A stretch of DNA of 13,469 nt from Bacteroidota bacterium (GTDB lineage Bacteria; Bacteroidota; Bacteroidia; Flavobacteriales_F; PHOS-HE28). The notes beneath the pieces are model-generated. The model saw only the letters and a list, made by a program, of their open reading frames with translations. It made no database searches and was not told the DNA's origin. Position numbers and translations under genes: made by a program. Positions 1-7,087 of the stretch are shown here, in pieces. The DNA lies in assembly GCA_023428865.1 (NCBI GenBank), contig JAEYWT010000195.1, positions 1 to 13,469 on the forward strand, given 5' to 3'. Numbering within the stretch: the stretch's first letter is position 1; the number at the start of each line of letters is the position of its first letter.

Positions 1-457
1 CAACTTCGCTTTTCTTGATTTCCTGGAACGCGGCCTGGAGGTCGTCGATCTTTTTTCCCGTTACGCGCACTTGTTCGTCCTGGATCTGCGCCTGCACCTT
101 GAGGCCGCTGTCCTTGATGGCCTTCACGATCTTCTTGGCCGTTTCGCGCTCGATGCCCTGCTTCACCTTGATGATGCGGTACAGCGTTTTCCCACTGGGG
201 ACAGGTTCTTCCTTCAGATCGTAGCTGCGCACATCAACCTTCTGTTTGCCGGAACGTTCCAGCAGAACATCGAGCACCGAGTCCAGCTTCATGTGGTCTT
301 CGGTGCTCAGGCGGATGGTGAGCGCCTTCTTGTCCAGTTCAATGGTGGTGTTGGTGCCCCGCAGGTCGTAGCGGGTGTCGATCTCGCGTTTCACCACGTT
401 GATGGCGTTGTCGAGCATCTGGATGTCCACCTTGGAGAGGATGTCTACGGAAGGCAT
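1..457 (-). CDS. yajQ: YajQ family nucleotide-binding protein (UPF0234), C-terminus off the window
   Basis: The reverse complement from the ATG at 457-455 reads without a stop to the window edge (152 codons). It starts MPSVDILSKVDIQMLDNAIN and later contains the family stretches VKQGIERETAKKIVKAIKDS and LKVQAQIQDEQVRVTGKKID followed by DLQAAF. These match the E. coli YajQ pattern (MPSFDI start, KQGIES, KKIVKMIKDSKLKVQAQIQ, RVTGKSRDDLQA) almost position for position. The family is about 160 residues long, so only around 10 residues (the usual NFRD-like end) lie beyond the window. YajQ proteins are small cytosolic two-domain nucleotide-binding proteins; some homologues bind cyclic di-GMP and others have been linked to nucleic-acid binding, so the role here is not settled. 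The gene is divergent from the pyrimidine operon with a 93-bp gap. The family call is secure, the function is not. Confidence 0.95.
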   Translation of the reverse strand, partial: MPSVDILSKVDIQMLDNAINVVKREIDTRYDLRGTNTTIELDKKALTIRLSTEDHMKLDSVLDVLLERSGKQKVDVRSYDLKEEPVPSGKTLYRIIKVKQGIERETAKKIVKAIKDSGLKVQAQIQDEQVRVTGKKIDDLQAAFQEIKKSEV

Positions 458-550
458 GTTCGGTTGGGGTTCGAACCGCTAAGGTAGAAGCCGCTGCATA
501 TGCGCTGGGCCAGAACCTTCATTATCTTCGACGGATACTAGCGCGAACCC
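458..550. promoter_or_regulatory. Divergent intergenic region with two weak Bacteroidota-like -7 boxes
   Basis: This 93-bp gap separates the divergent yajQ and mmsA starts, so it must hold both promoters unless transcripts start elsewhere. On the plus strand TATCTTCG at 523-530 differs at one position from the Bacteroidota -7 consensus TAnnTTTG and lies 20 nt before the mmsA ATG. On the minus strand TACCTTAG (486 to 479) also differs at one position and lies 21 nt before the yajQ ATG. I see no matching TTG -33 element at the right distance for either, and no Shine-Dalgarno sequence before either start. The assignment is weak. Confidence 0.25.
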
Positions 551-2023
551 ATGGCAACCCAGACCTTGAAGTACAACGAGACCAAGAATTATATCGCAGG
601 CAAGCTCGAGGCCAACGGACAGCAGCGCATGGACGTACGTTCACCGCTGGACGGCACCGTGATCAGTACCGTATTGCTTAGCACGGCCGGTGATCTGGAC
701 AAGGCTGTGAAAGCAGCAGAAGCTGCCTTCCCCGCGTGGAGCGGAACTCCCATAAAGGAGCGGGCGCAGATCTTCTTCCGCTACCGCGAACTGCTCCTGA
801 AGAACCGCGAAGAATTGGCTGTGTTGGTACACACCGAGAACGGTAAGACCATGGAGGAGTCGTACGCCGAGGTGGACAAGAGCATGGAGCTGTGCGAATT
901 CGCCTGCAGCCTGCCTCAGTTGGTGCAAGGTGAATTGCTGGAAGTGAGCAAGGGTGTGGAGTGCCGCATCGAGCGGAAACCGTTGGGTGTGGTCGCGAGC
1001 ATCGCTCCGTTCAACTTCCCGAACATGGTGCCGCACTGGACCATCCCAAACGCGCTGATGCTCGGCAATACCATGATCCTGAAACCGAGCGAAGTGGTGC
1101 CCATCAGTGCCATCCGCATCGCCGAGTTGTTGAAAGAAGCCGGACTGCCTGATGGTGTCTTCAACGTGGTGAACGGCGACCGTGCCATAGTCGAAGCGAT
1201 CTGCGATCATCCGGGCATCAAGGCCGTGAGTTTCGTGGGCAGTACCAAGGTGGCCAAGATCGTGTACATCCGAGCCGCGAGCACGCTGAAACGCGCGGTA
1301 TGCCTGGGCGGTGCGAAGAACCACCTGATCGTGCTGCCGGATGCGCACTTGGAAATGACCGCCAGTAACGTGGTGGCCAGCATGAGCGGTTGCGCTGGAC
1401 AGCGTTGCATGGCCGCTGCACAGATGGTCGGTGTAGGAGGTGTGGACCACATCATCGACCAGATGATCATAGAGGCGAAGAAGCTTGTCCCGGGGAAGAA
1501 CCTCGGTCCGGTGATCAGCAAGGCTGCGTTCGAACGCATCACCGGTTACATCGCTGAGGCTGAGAATGCAGGGGCGAAGGTCATCCTTGATGGCCGCAAC
1601 CCCTCCGTGGAAGGTGGTGCGAAAGACGGCTATTACCTGGGGCCCACCATCATCGATCATGTCACCACCGATATGCACATCGCACAAGAAGAGGTTTTCG
1701 GTCCGGTGATCAGCATCGTGCGCGCCAAAGATCTGGACGCCGCCATCGCCATTGAGAATGCGAACCCGTACGGCAATGCAGCAGCCGTCTTCACCCAGAG
1801 CGGCGGACAAGCCCGTCAAGTGATGGAACGTGCCAGCGCCGGCATGATCGGTGTGAACATCGGCGTTCCCGTGCCACGCGAGCCCTTCAGCTTCGGCGGC
1901 TGGAACGACAGCAAGTTCGGGACCTGCGATATCACCGGGAAGAGCAGCATCGAGTTCTGGACACAGTTGAAGAAGACCACGACGAAGTGGAATCCGGAAG
2001 GAAAGACGAACTGGATGAGTTGA
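551..2023 (+). CDS. mmsA: CoA-acylating methylmalonate/malonate-semialdehyde dehydrogenase
   Basis: This is a 490-residue aldehyde dehydrogenase superfamily protein of the MmsA/IolA type, which converts methylmalonate semialdehyde to propionyl-CoA and malonate semialdehyde to acetyl-CoA, with NAD+ and CoA and loss of CO2. The catalytic cysteine is C286 in AGQRCMA. The oxyanion asparagine is N155 in PFNFP, and the nicotinamide-side glutamate E381 lies in QEEVFGP. The segment CLGGAKNH (251-258) carries Cys where ordinary hydrolytic aldehyde dehydrogenases have their general-base Glu (ELGGK); loss of that Glu is a hallmark of this CoA-dependent family. Length is normal (about 490-500). It is the first gene of the co-oriented set and fits as the last enzymatic step of the pathway. 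Which semialdehyde it prefers cannot be read from sequence; the beta-alanine context suggests malonate semialdehyde at least in part. Confidence 0.93.
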   Translation: MATQTLKYNETKNYIAGKLEANGQQRMDVRSPLDGTVISTVLLSTAGDLDKAVKAAEAAFPAWSGTPIKERAQIFFRYRELLLKNREELAVLVHTENGKTMEESYAEVDKSMELCEFACSLPQLVQGELLEVSKGVECRIERKPLGVVASIAPFNFPNMVPHWTIPNALMLGNTMILKPSEVVPISAIRIAELLKEAGLPDGVFNVVNGDRAIVEAICDHPGIKAVSFVGSTKVAKIVYIRAASTLKRAVCLGGAKNHLIVLPDAHLEMTASNVVASMSGCAGQRCMAAAQMVGVGGVDHIIDQMIIEAKKLVPGKNLGPVISKAAFERITGYIAEAENAGAKVILDGRNPSVEGGAKDGYYLGPTIIDHVTTDMHIAQEEVFGPVISIVRAKDLDAAIAIENANPYGNAAAVFTQSGGQARQVMERASAGMIGVNIGVPVPREPFSFGGWNDSKFGTCDITGKSSIEFWTQLKKTTTKWNPEGKTNWMS

Positions 2024-2026
2024 TAG

Positions 2027-2121
2027 AACGCTGATGACGCAGATGATGCGGATCCCGCTGATCTCAAGAATGCCACTGTAATTATCTGCGCCCATCCTAA
2101 AGATCAGCGTCATCTGCGTTC
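2027..2121. repeat. Intergenic imperfect palindrome of CGCWGATGA words
   Basis: It fills the 114-bp gap between mmsA and the aminotransferase gene. The left arm (2027-2066) begins GAACGCTGATGACGCAGAT. The right arm (2082-2121), read on the minus strand, begins GAACGCAGATGACGCTGAT. The arms therefore match except for A/T swaps at the two W positions, and both continue with GGAT and GC(A/T)GAT words at corresponding spacing. The spacer is only about 15 nt, so RNA from the operon would fold a hairpin of about 95 nt here. No ORF is enclosed. The structure is directly visible; its function is unknown. Confidence 0.85.
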
Positions 2122-2137
2122 CATACCGAACCATACA

Positions 2138-3493
2138 ATGAGCACATTGACATCGACCAACCCGGCCGAGATCCTCAAGGACAACCTCGAGCACACCATC
2201 TTCTCCTGGAGCAAGCAGAGCGGCCTAGCACCGTTGAACATCGAGCGCGCGAAGGGTATCTGCCTCTACGACCGCAGCGGAAAACGCTACATCGACTTCA
2301 GCTCGCAGCTGATGAACGTGAACATCGGACACGGGCATCCGAAGGTGGCGGAAGCCGTGGCGAAACAGATGGCCGAGGTGAGCTACGTGCATCCGGGGAT
2401 GATCACCGAAGCGCGGGGCAAACTGGGGAAGAAGCTGGCGGAGATCACGCCGGGTTCGCTCAACCGCACGTTCTTCACCAATGGGGGAACAGAAGCGGTG
2501 GAGCATGCCATGAAGCTGGCGCGGTTGTACACGGGTCGCCACAAGATCATCACGCTGTACCAGAGCTACCACGGTGCCACGTATGGGGCGCTCAGCGCCG
2601 GTGGCGATCCGCGCGGGTTGCCGCACGACAGTCAGGGCGTGCCGAACATCATCCACGTGGAGAACCCGTACTTCTACCGTTGCCCGTGGAACAGCAAGAC
2701 GCCTGAGGAATGCACCGTGAATGCGTTGGCTCATTTGGAACGCATCGTGAAGTACGAAGGCCCTAACCTGATCGCGGCGATCATGCTGGAAGGGGAGAGC
2801 GGCAGCAGCGGCTGCATCAAGTACCCGCCGGGCTATTGGAAGGGTGTGAAGGAGATCGCGGATCGCTACGGCATACTCACCATTTGTGATGAGGTGATGA
2901 GCGGCTTCGGTCGCACCGGCAAGTGGTTCGGGATCGACCATCACGGCGTGGTACCGGATATGATCTGCATGGCGAAGGGTATCACCGCTGGCTACATCCC
3001 GCTGGGCGGTCTCATCGTGCGCGAGGAGATCGTGAAACACTTCGATGACAAGCCGCTGCCGATCGGCCTTACCTACAGTGCGCACGCCGTGGCCTGCGCT
3101 GCTGCCAACGCGGTGCTGTCGATCTACGAGGACGAGAACCTGATCGCGAACGCGGCGAAGATGGGCAAGTACGTTGAGAAGCGTGTGGCCGAACTTGCGC
3201 AGAAGCATCCAAGCATCGGCGACTTCCGCAATACCGGCCTGCTGGGTTGCATCGAACTGGTGAAGAACCGCGAGACCAAGGAGCCGACGGCACCGTGGAA
3301 CGCGAAGCCGGAGGAAATGGCCGTGATGAACAAGGTGGCCGCCAAGATCACCGAACTCGGCATGTTCACCTTCGTACGCTGGAACTGGATCTTCGTGGCG
3401 CCACCGCTGTGCATCGATGAGGCCGGCATCGACGAGGGGTTGGAGATCATCTCGAAAGCGATCTCGATCGCGGATGAGGCTTATGTCGATTAG
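2138..3493 (+). CDS. Class III PLP aminotransferase, probably beta-alanine/beta-aminoisobutyrate transaminase
   Basis: This 451-residue protein is a fold-type I, class III (omega) aminotransferase. The PLP lysine is K280 in MAKGITAGYIPLGG. D251 in CDEVMSGFGRTG should hold the pyridine nitrogen, NGGTEAVE (115-122) is the phosphate-binding turn, and YHGAT (144-148) stacks on the cofactor. Between mmsA and the pyrimidine genes the expected reaction is beta-alanine (or beta-aminoisobutyrate) plus an oxo acid to malonate (methylmalonate) semialdehyde. Class III enzymes acting on taurine, beta-alanine, GABA and ornithine are similar, so substrate assignment rests on context, and pyruvate versus 2-oxoglutarate as acceptor is open. 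The last codon and stop (GAT TAG, 3488-3493) are part of a GATTAGCTGAT repeat word that continues into the spacer, so the extreme C-terminus is repeat-encoded. Confidence 0.88.
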   Translation: MSTLTSTNPAEILKDNLEHTIFSWSKQSGLAPLNIERAKGICLYDRSGKRYIDFSSQLMNVNIGHGHPKVAEAVAKQMAEVSYVHPGMITEARGKLGKKLAEITPGSLNRTFFTNGGTEAVEHAMKLARLYTGRHKIITLYQSYHGATYGALSAGGDPRGLPHDSQGVPNIIHVENPYFYRCPWNSKTPEECTVNALAHLERIVKYEGPNLIAAIMLEGESGSSGCIKYPPGYWKGVKEIADRYGILTICDEVMSGFGRTGKWFGIDHHGVVPDMICMAKGITAGYIPLGGLIVREEIVKHFDDKPLPIGLTYSAHAVACAAANAVLSIYEDENLIANAAKMGKYVEKRVAELAQKHPSIGDFRNTGLLGCIELVKNRETKEPTAPWNAKPEEMAVMNKVAAKITELGMFTFVRWNWIFVAPPLCIDEAGIDEGLEIISKAISIADEAYVD

Positions 3494-3527
3494 CTGATGT
3501 GCTGATCGGTGGATCAGTTGATAGAAT
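3488..3527 (+). repeat. Degenerate half-copy of the GATTAGCTGAT repeat
   Basis: The stop region of the aminotransferase gene and the 40-bp spacer after it contain GATTAGCTGATGTGCTGAT followed by a degenerate TTGATAGAAT. The order (GATTAGCTGAT word, more GCTGAT words, then a TGATRGAAT-like edge) resembles the left ends of the elements at 5571 and 10411. No right arm (ATCAGCTAATC) is found before the next pathway gene. It may be a decayed left half. Confidence 0.6.
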
Positions 3528-3533
3528 ACACCC

Positions 3534-3647
3534 ATGGTGACCGAGAAGCAGGCCTCATCGTCCCTATATAGAGAGGATATCGCGCCCGTCCCGCCTGCCA
3601 TGCGCACCTGGACGAACGGGAATTACGCCGCGCTGTGGGTCAGCGTG
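3534..3647 (+). pseudogene. Remnant 5' end of a second, diverged NCS1 transporter copy
   Basis: The 114 bases align without a length problem to the 5' end of the intact transporter gene at 4090, with scattered substitutions and exact shared blocks such as TACGCCGCGCTGTGG. The divergence (synonymous and non-synonymous) shows this is not a fresh exact target duplication. It is more likely the stub of an older tandem paralogue, or a piece brought in by recombination from a related genome. Only the first 38 codons survive. Confidence 0.6.
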
Positions 3648-4097
3648 GGGTTTCTACTGTCTTCGTGTGTAGATCGGGTGGATGTTCTGGCTGGTAGGGA
3701 TTTCTCCGATGGGGATTGGTTGCTTGTGCGGAAGGATGTTGCACATCGGATCACTCATGTTATTGATGATGAAGCGGTGTTGGCTGAGAATGCTGATGGA
3801 ATCAGTGTGCGATGGGAGGAGGGACATGCCTGGACCACTTGTGATGGCTCACTTCGTCTTTTCAGAGATGGGGAAGAGGTCTTGTCTCAGAACTATCTGG
3901 ATGCCTCATACCTATCCGAGACGGTGGCCTTGCAGCAGGCCTTTGTTCTTGCTCGTGAAGAGCACCTGTACCCTGAGGATAGCTTGGACTTTGTGCGGCT
4001 TTGGGATAGCCTGAAGACAGTGCCCGGTAACTATCCAACGCGTTACCACGCGCAACCTGCTGATAAGGACATCATATGGCTTTATCGCTATGAGTGA
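3534..4097 (+). CDS. Chimeric hypothetical protein with transporter-like N-terminus
   Basis: This ORF encodes 187 residues of two origins. Residues 1-38 (start MVTEKQASSSLYREDIAPVP) parallel the first residues of the next gene, the NCS1 transporter (MSEQGTASYSLYSEDLAPVP), including RTW, NYAALW and the following serine. After about position 3647 similarity stops. The remaining roughly 147 residues are soluble, rich in Asp/Glu, and contain no motif I recognise. Third codon positions become much more AT-rich there than in the flanking pathway genes, suggesting separate origin. At the junction, GFLLSSC (39-45) looks like the end of a lipoprotein signal peptide (lipobox L-S-S-C), so the foreign part may be a lipoprotein gene that lost its start and was fused to a transporter remnant. 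The stop overlaps the transporter start by 8 nt. Whether it is expressed is unknown. Confidence 0.55.
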   Translation: MVTEKQASSSLYREDIAPVPPAMRTWTNGNYAALWVSVGFLLSSCVDRVDVLAGRDFSDGDWLLVRKDVAHRITHVIDDEAVLAENADGISVRWEEGHAWTTCDGSLRLFRDGEEVLSQNYLDASYLSETVALQQAFVLAREEHLYPEDSLDFVRLWDSLKTVPGNYPTRYHAQPADKDIIWLYRYE

Positions 4098-5541
4098 GCA
4101 GGGCACGGCCTCGTATTCCCTCTACAGCGAAGACCTCGCGCCCGTCCCGCCCGCCAAGCGCACATGGACGACATGGAACTACGCCGCGCTGTGGATCAGT
4201 ATGAGCTTGTGCATCCCTACGTACATGCTCGCCAGCTCCTTGATCGAGGGCGGCATGAACTGGTGGCAGGCGATCCTCACCGTGTTCTTGGGTAACGCGA
4301 TCGTGTTGGTACCCATGGTGCTGAACGGTCACGCCGGGGCGAAGTATGGCATCCCGTTCCCGGTGCTGGCGCGGGCGAGCTTTGGTACGAAGGGCGCGAA
4401 TATCCCGGCGTTGCTGCGGGCCATCGTGGCGTGCGGCTGGTTTGGCATACAAACGTGGATCGGTGGACATTCGCTTTACTTGATGCTGAAGGTCTGGCTG
4501 GGCGATGCCATCCATCTGCCGCAATTCCTTCCCAATTGGATCGGCTTGGGAACCGGACCTGCGATCGCGTTCATCCTGTTCTGGTTGCTGAACATGGTGG
4601 TGGTCTACTACGGCGTGGACGTGATCAAACGCCTGCTGGTGGTGAAGGCGATCTTTCTGCCTCTGGCAGCGCTGGCATTGCTGTGGTGGGCCGTTGATGC
4701 TGCTGATGGCCTCGGACCGATCCTCGCGCAACCATCTAAGTTCGCCACCAATGCCGATTTCTGGACCTTCTTCTTTCCGGCGGTGACAGGCATGGTGGGT
4801 TACTGGGCTACGCTCTCGCTCAATATTCCGGACTTCACGCGCTATGCCAGCAGCCAGCGTGCACAGGTGACCGGGCAGGCCATTGGACTCGCCCCGAGCA
4901 TGACGCTTTTTGCCTTCATCGGTGTGGTGGTCACCAGTGCAACGACCATCATCTACGGCACCACCATCTGGGAACCGCTCGCGCTTGCAAGCCGCTTCGA
5001 CAGTAAGGTGCTGGTGAGCATCGCCATGATCTGTGTGGCGGTAAGCACGCTGGCCACCAACATCGCCGCCAACATCGTAAGCCCGGCCAACGATTTCGCG
5101 AACCTCGCACCGGCGCGCATCGATTTCAAGGTCGGCGGTTACATCACGGGTGTCATCGGCATCCTCATCATGCCATGGAAGCTCATCGCCGATCCGGGCG
5201 GCTACATCTTCACGTGGCTCATCGCGTACAGCAGCCTGCTCGGCCCCATCGGTGGCATCATGATCGTCGATTACTTCTTCGTACATCGCAAGGAACTCGT
5301 GCTTGCCGATCTCTACGACCACAAAGGGCGCTACGGTTATGGCTCCGGGTTCAACCGCGTCGCCATCATCGCGCTGCTAGCCGGTATCCTTCCGAATGTG
5401 CCGGGTTTCCTCACCACTATCCATGTGATCCCGGCGGATGTCGTTCCTGTGTGGATCAACGGTCTGTACCACTACGCATGGTTCGTTGGCTTCTTCGTTT
5501 CAGGCGCTGTCTATCTGGCGATGAGTAGGCGGAACGATTGA
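4090..5541 (+). CDS. NCS1 family nucleobase:cation symporter
   Basis: This 483-residue, strongly hydrophobic membrane protein has the usual length and layout (about 12 helices) of the cytosine/uracil/allantoin/hydantoin permease (NCS1) family, which imports nucleobases or related rings with H+ or Na+. Visible family features: N-terminal TWNYAALW (28-35) before helix 1; CGWFGIQTWIGG (115-126), whose W117 and Q121 match the substrate-binding Trp and Gln of the hydantoin carrier Mhp1; GYWATLSLNIPDFTRY (237-252); and NIAANIVSPANDF (324-336). The start at 4090 is supported by homology of the N-terminus to the remnant upstream. No Shine-Dalgarno sequence is visible, and the start overlaps the preceding ORF by 8 nt. 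In this operon the likely substrate is uracil, thymine or a dihydropyrimidine; sequence alone does not decide which. Confidence 0.92.
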   Translation: MSEQGTASYSLYSEDLAPVPPAKRTWTTWNYAALWISMSLCIPTYMLASSLIEGGMNWWQAILTVFLGNAIVLVPMVLNGHAGAKYGIPFPVLARASFGTKGANIPALLRAIVACGWFGIQTWIGGHSLYLMLKVWLGDAIHLPQFLPNWIGLGTGPAIAFILFWLLNMVVVYYGVDVIKRLLVVKAIFLPLAALALLWWAVDAADGLGPILAQPSKFATNADFWTFFFPAVTGMVGYWATLSLNIPDFTRYASSQRAQVTGQAIGLAPSMTLFAFIGVVVTSATTIIYGTTIWEPLALASRFDSKVLVSIAMICVAVSTLATNIAANIVSPANDFANLAPARIDFKVGGYITGVIGILIMPWKLIADPGGYIFTWLIAYSSLLGPIGGIMIVDYFFVHRKELVLADLYDHKGRYGYGSGFNRVAIIALLAGILPNVPGFLTTIHVIPADVVPVWINGLYHYAWFVGFFVSGAVYLAMSRRND

Positions 5542-5570
5542 GTTCTTCGGTTAACTTGGAACCGCAGTTC

Positions 5571-5667
5571 GATTAGCTGATGAGCTGATGTGCCAATGAG
5601 CTGATGGAATGCCTGCAATGACGAAGTCAGAAATCAGCTAATCAGCTAATCCCCACATCAGCGAATC
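5571..5667. repeat. Solo GATTAGCTGAT palindrome, probable internally deleted element
   Basis: The left arm (5571-5609) is a series of GATTAGCTGAT/GAGCTGAT words. The right arm (5632-5667) carries AATCAGCTAATCAGCTAATC and then ACATCAGC, i.e. the same words inverted. About 20 nt separate the arms. The inner edge of the left arm, GCTGATGGAATGCCTG (5600-5615), matches GCTGATGAAATGCCTG at 10441-10456 in 15 of 16 positions, and the latter is the inner edge of the gene-bearing element. The copy fills the spacer up to the dihydropyrimidinase ATG. Confidence 0.85.
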
Positions 5668-7047
5668 ATGTCCCTCCTCATCAAGAACGGAACCGTCGTC
5701 ACCGCAGCTGATTTTCACCGCGCGGATGTCCTCATCGAAGGCGAACACATCAAGGCCATCGGGCACGACCTGTCAGCGCCTGGTGCCGAGGTGATCGATG
5801 CGAAAGGCCAGTTCGTGCTGCCCGGCGGCATCGATCCGCACGTACACCTGGACATGCCCTTCATGGGCACCTTCAGCAGCGATAACTACGAAACGGGCAC
5901 GCTCGCCGCGCTGCATGGCGGCACCACCACCGTTATCGATTTCATCCTGCAAACGCAGGGCAAGAGCCTGCGCCACGCGCTGGAAAGCTGGCAGGGCCGC
6001 ATGAACGGCAACCTCTTCGGCGATCTGAGCTTCCACATGGCCGTCACCGATTTCAACGACGACACGAAGAAGGAGGTGCGCGAGATGATCGAGCAGGAAG
6101 GCATCACCAGCTTCAAGACCTTCATGGCTTACAAGGGTGCGCTCATGATCGACGACCGCCAGATGGTGGGCCTGATGCAGGAGGTGAAGGAGCATGGCGG
6201 CATGGTGATCGTCCACGCCACCAACGGCGACATGATCGACTACCTCGTGCAGAAGCACCGCAGTGAAGGCAAGCTCTCGCCGTTGTACCACTACCTCAGC
6301 CAGCCCGAGATCACCGAGGCCGAGGCCAGCCACCGGTTCGCGGACATGGCCAGCTACACCGGCGTGCCCGCGTACATCGTGCACCTCACCTGCGAAGGCG
6401 CGCTCAACGCCGTACGCGACGCCGCGCGCCGGGGCCAACGTGTGCTCGCTGAGACCTGCATCCAATACCTGCTGCTCGATGCCTCGCTCTACGAACGTGC
6501 CGACGGTGCCAAGTGGGTAATGAGCCCGCCGCTACGTGAGAAGAAGGATCAGAAGCAGCTCTGGGCCGGCATCGAACAAGGCAGCTTGCAAGTAGTGTCC
6601 ACGGACCATTGCCCGTTCATGATGGCGCAGAAGGCCATGGGCTCCGCCGACTTCTCGAAGATCCCGAATGGTCACCCCGCCATCGAGCACCGCATGGAAC
6701 TGCTCTTCAGCGAAGGTGTGAACAAGAAGCGCATCAGCGTGAACAAGTTCGTGGAGGTCACGGCCACCAACCCGGCGAAGATCTTCGGCATGTTCCCGCG
6801 CAAAGGCACCATCGGCATCGGCAGCGACGCGGACATCATCCTGCTCGACCCCAACGAGCGCCACACCCTCAGCGCCAAAACGCACCACATGAATGTGGAC
6901 TACAGCGGCTACGAGGGCATGCAACTCACCGGCAAGGTGAAGACCACCATCCTCCGCGGCCAGGTGGCGGTACACAACGGCGAGGTGCGCATTAAGAAGG
7001 GGTACGGGAAGTTCGTGAAGCGGAACAAGGTTTCTGGAATGCTCTGA
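5668..7047 (+). CDS. hydA: Dihydropyrimidinase (D-hydantoinase family)
   Basis: This 459-residue cyclic amidohydrolase opens 5,6-dihydrouracil or dihydrothymine to N-carbamoyl-beta-alanine or N-carbamoyl-beta-aminoisobutyrate, the second step of the pathway. The binuclear metal site is visible: H58 and H60 in GGIDPHVHLDMP, the carbamylated lysine K150 in SFKTFMAYKG, H183 in VIVHATNGD, H239 in YIVHLTCEGAL, and D313 in STDHCPF. Y155 is the substrate-contacting tyrosine. In other family members I recall, the segment after the third His reads HAENGD; here the Glu is Thr. Length is typical. The ATG directly follows a palindromic repeat. Hydantoinase and dihydropyrimidinase are not separable by motif, but the neighbours (PreTA, beta-ureidopropionase) favour dihydropyrimidinase. 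Confidence 0.95.
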   Translation: MSLLIKNGTVVTAADFHRADVLIEGEHIKAIGHDLSAPGAEVIDAKGQFVLPGGIDPHVHLDMPFMGTFSSDNYETGTLAALHGGTTTVIDFILQTQGKSLRHALESWQGRMNGNLFGDLSFHMAVTDFNDDTKKEVREMIEQEGITSFKTFMAYKGALMIDDRQMVGLMQEVKEHGGMVIVHATNGDMIDYLVQKHRSEGKLSPLYHYLSQPEITEAEASHRFADMASYTGVPAYIVHLTCEGALNAVRDAARRGQRVLAETCIQYLLLDASLYERADGAKWVMSPPLREKKDQKQLWAGIEQGSLQVVSTDHCPFMMAQKAMGSADFSKIPNGHPAIEHRMELLFSEGVNKKRISVNKFVEVTATNPAKIFGMFPRKGTIGIGSDADIILLDPNERHTLSAKTHHMNVDYSGYEGMQLTGKVKTTILRGQVAVHNGEVRIKKGYGKFVKRNKVSGML

Positions 7048-7049
7048 GC

Positions 7050-7085
7050 GATTAGCTGATGAGGATGATTAGCCGATTAGCTGAT
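7050..7085 (+). repeat. Left half-copy of the GATTAGCTGAT repeat, abutting the 7088 cassette
   Basis: It begins two bases after the dihydropyrimidinase stop. The 36 bases run GATTAGCTGAT, GAGGATGATTAGCC, GATTAGCTGAT. They align along nearly their full length with the left arm of the four-helix-bundle element at 10413-10445 (GATCAGCTGATGGGGTGATT, then AGC and a second GATTAGCTGAT). There is no matching right arm; the structured cassette begins two bases later at 7088. Confidence 0.8.
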
Positions 7086-7087
7086 AT

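Noticed and set aside
71..487. Plus-strand open frame at the left edge
   Set aside because: The opposite strand encodes a clear YajQ-family protein with conserved motifs; this frame is its shadow.
641..2194. Long minus-strand open frame (517 codons) across mmsA
   Set aside because: It lies antisense to a gene with complete aldehyde dehydrogenase motifs; its translation is His/Asp/Arg-rich with no family pattern, as expected for the complement of GC-rich coding sequence.
2225..3607. Minus-strand open frame (460 codons) across the aminotransferase gene
   Set aside because: Shadow of the intact class III aminotransferase; composition is typical of antisense translation and there is no recognisable domain.
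4072..5322. Minus-strand open frame (416 codons) across the transporter gene
   Set aside because: Antisense to the NCS1 transporter, strongly biased to Asp/Arg/His/Gln, no motif.
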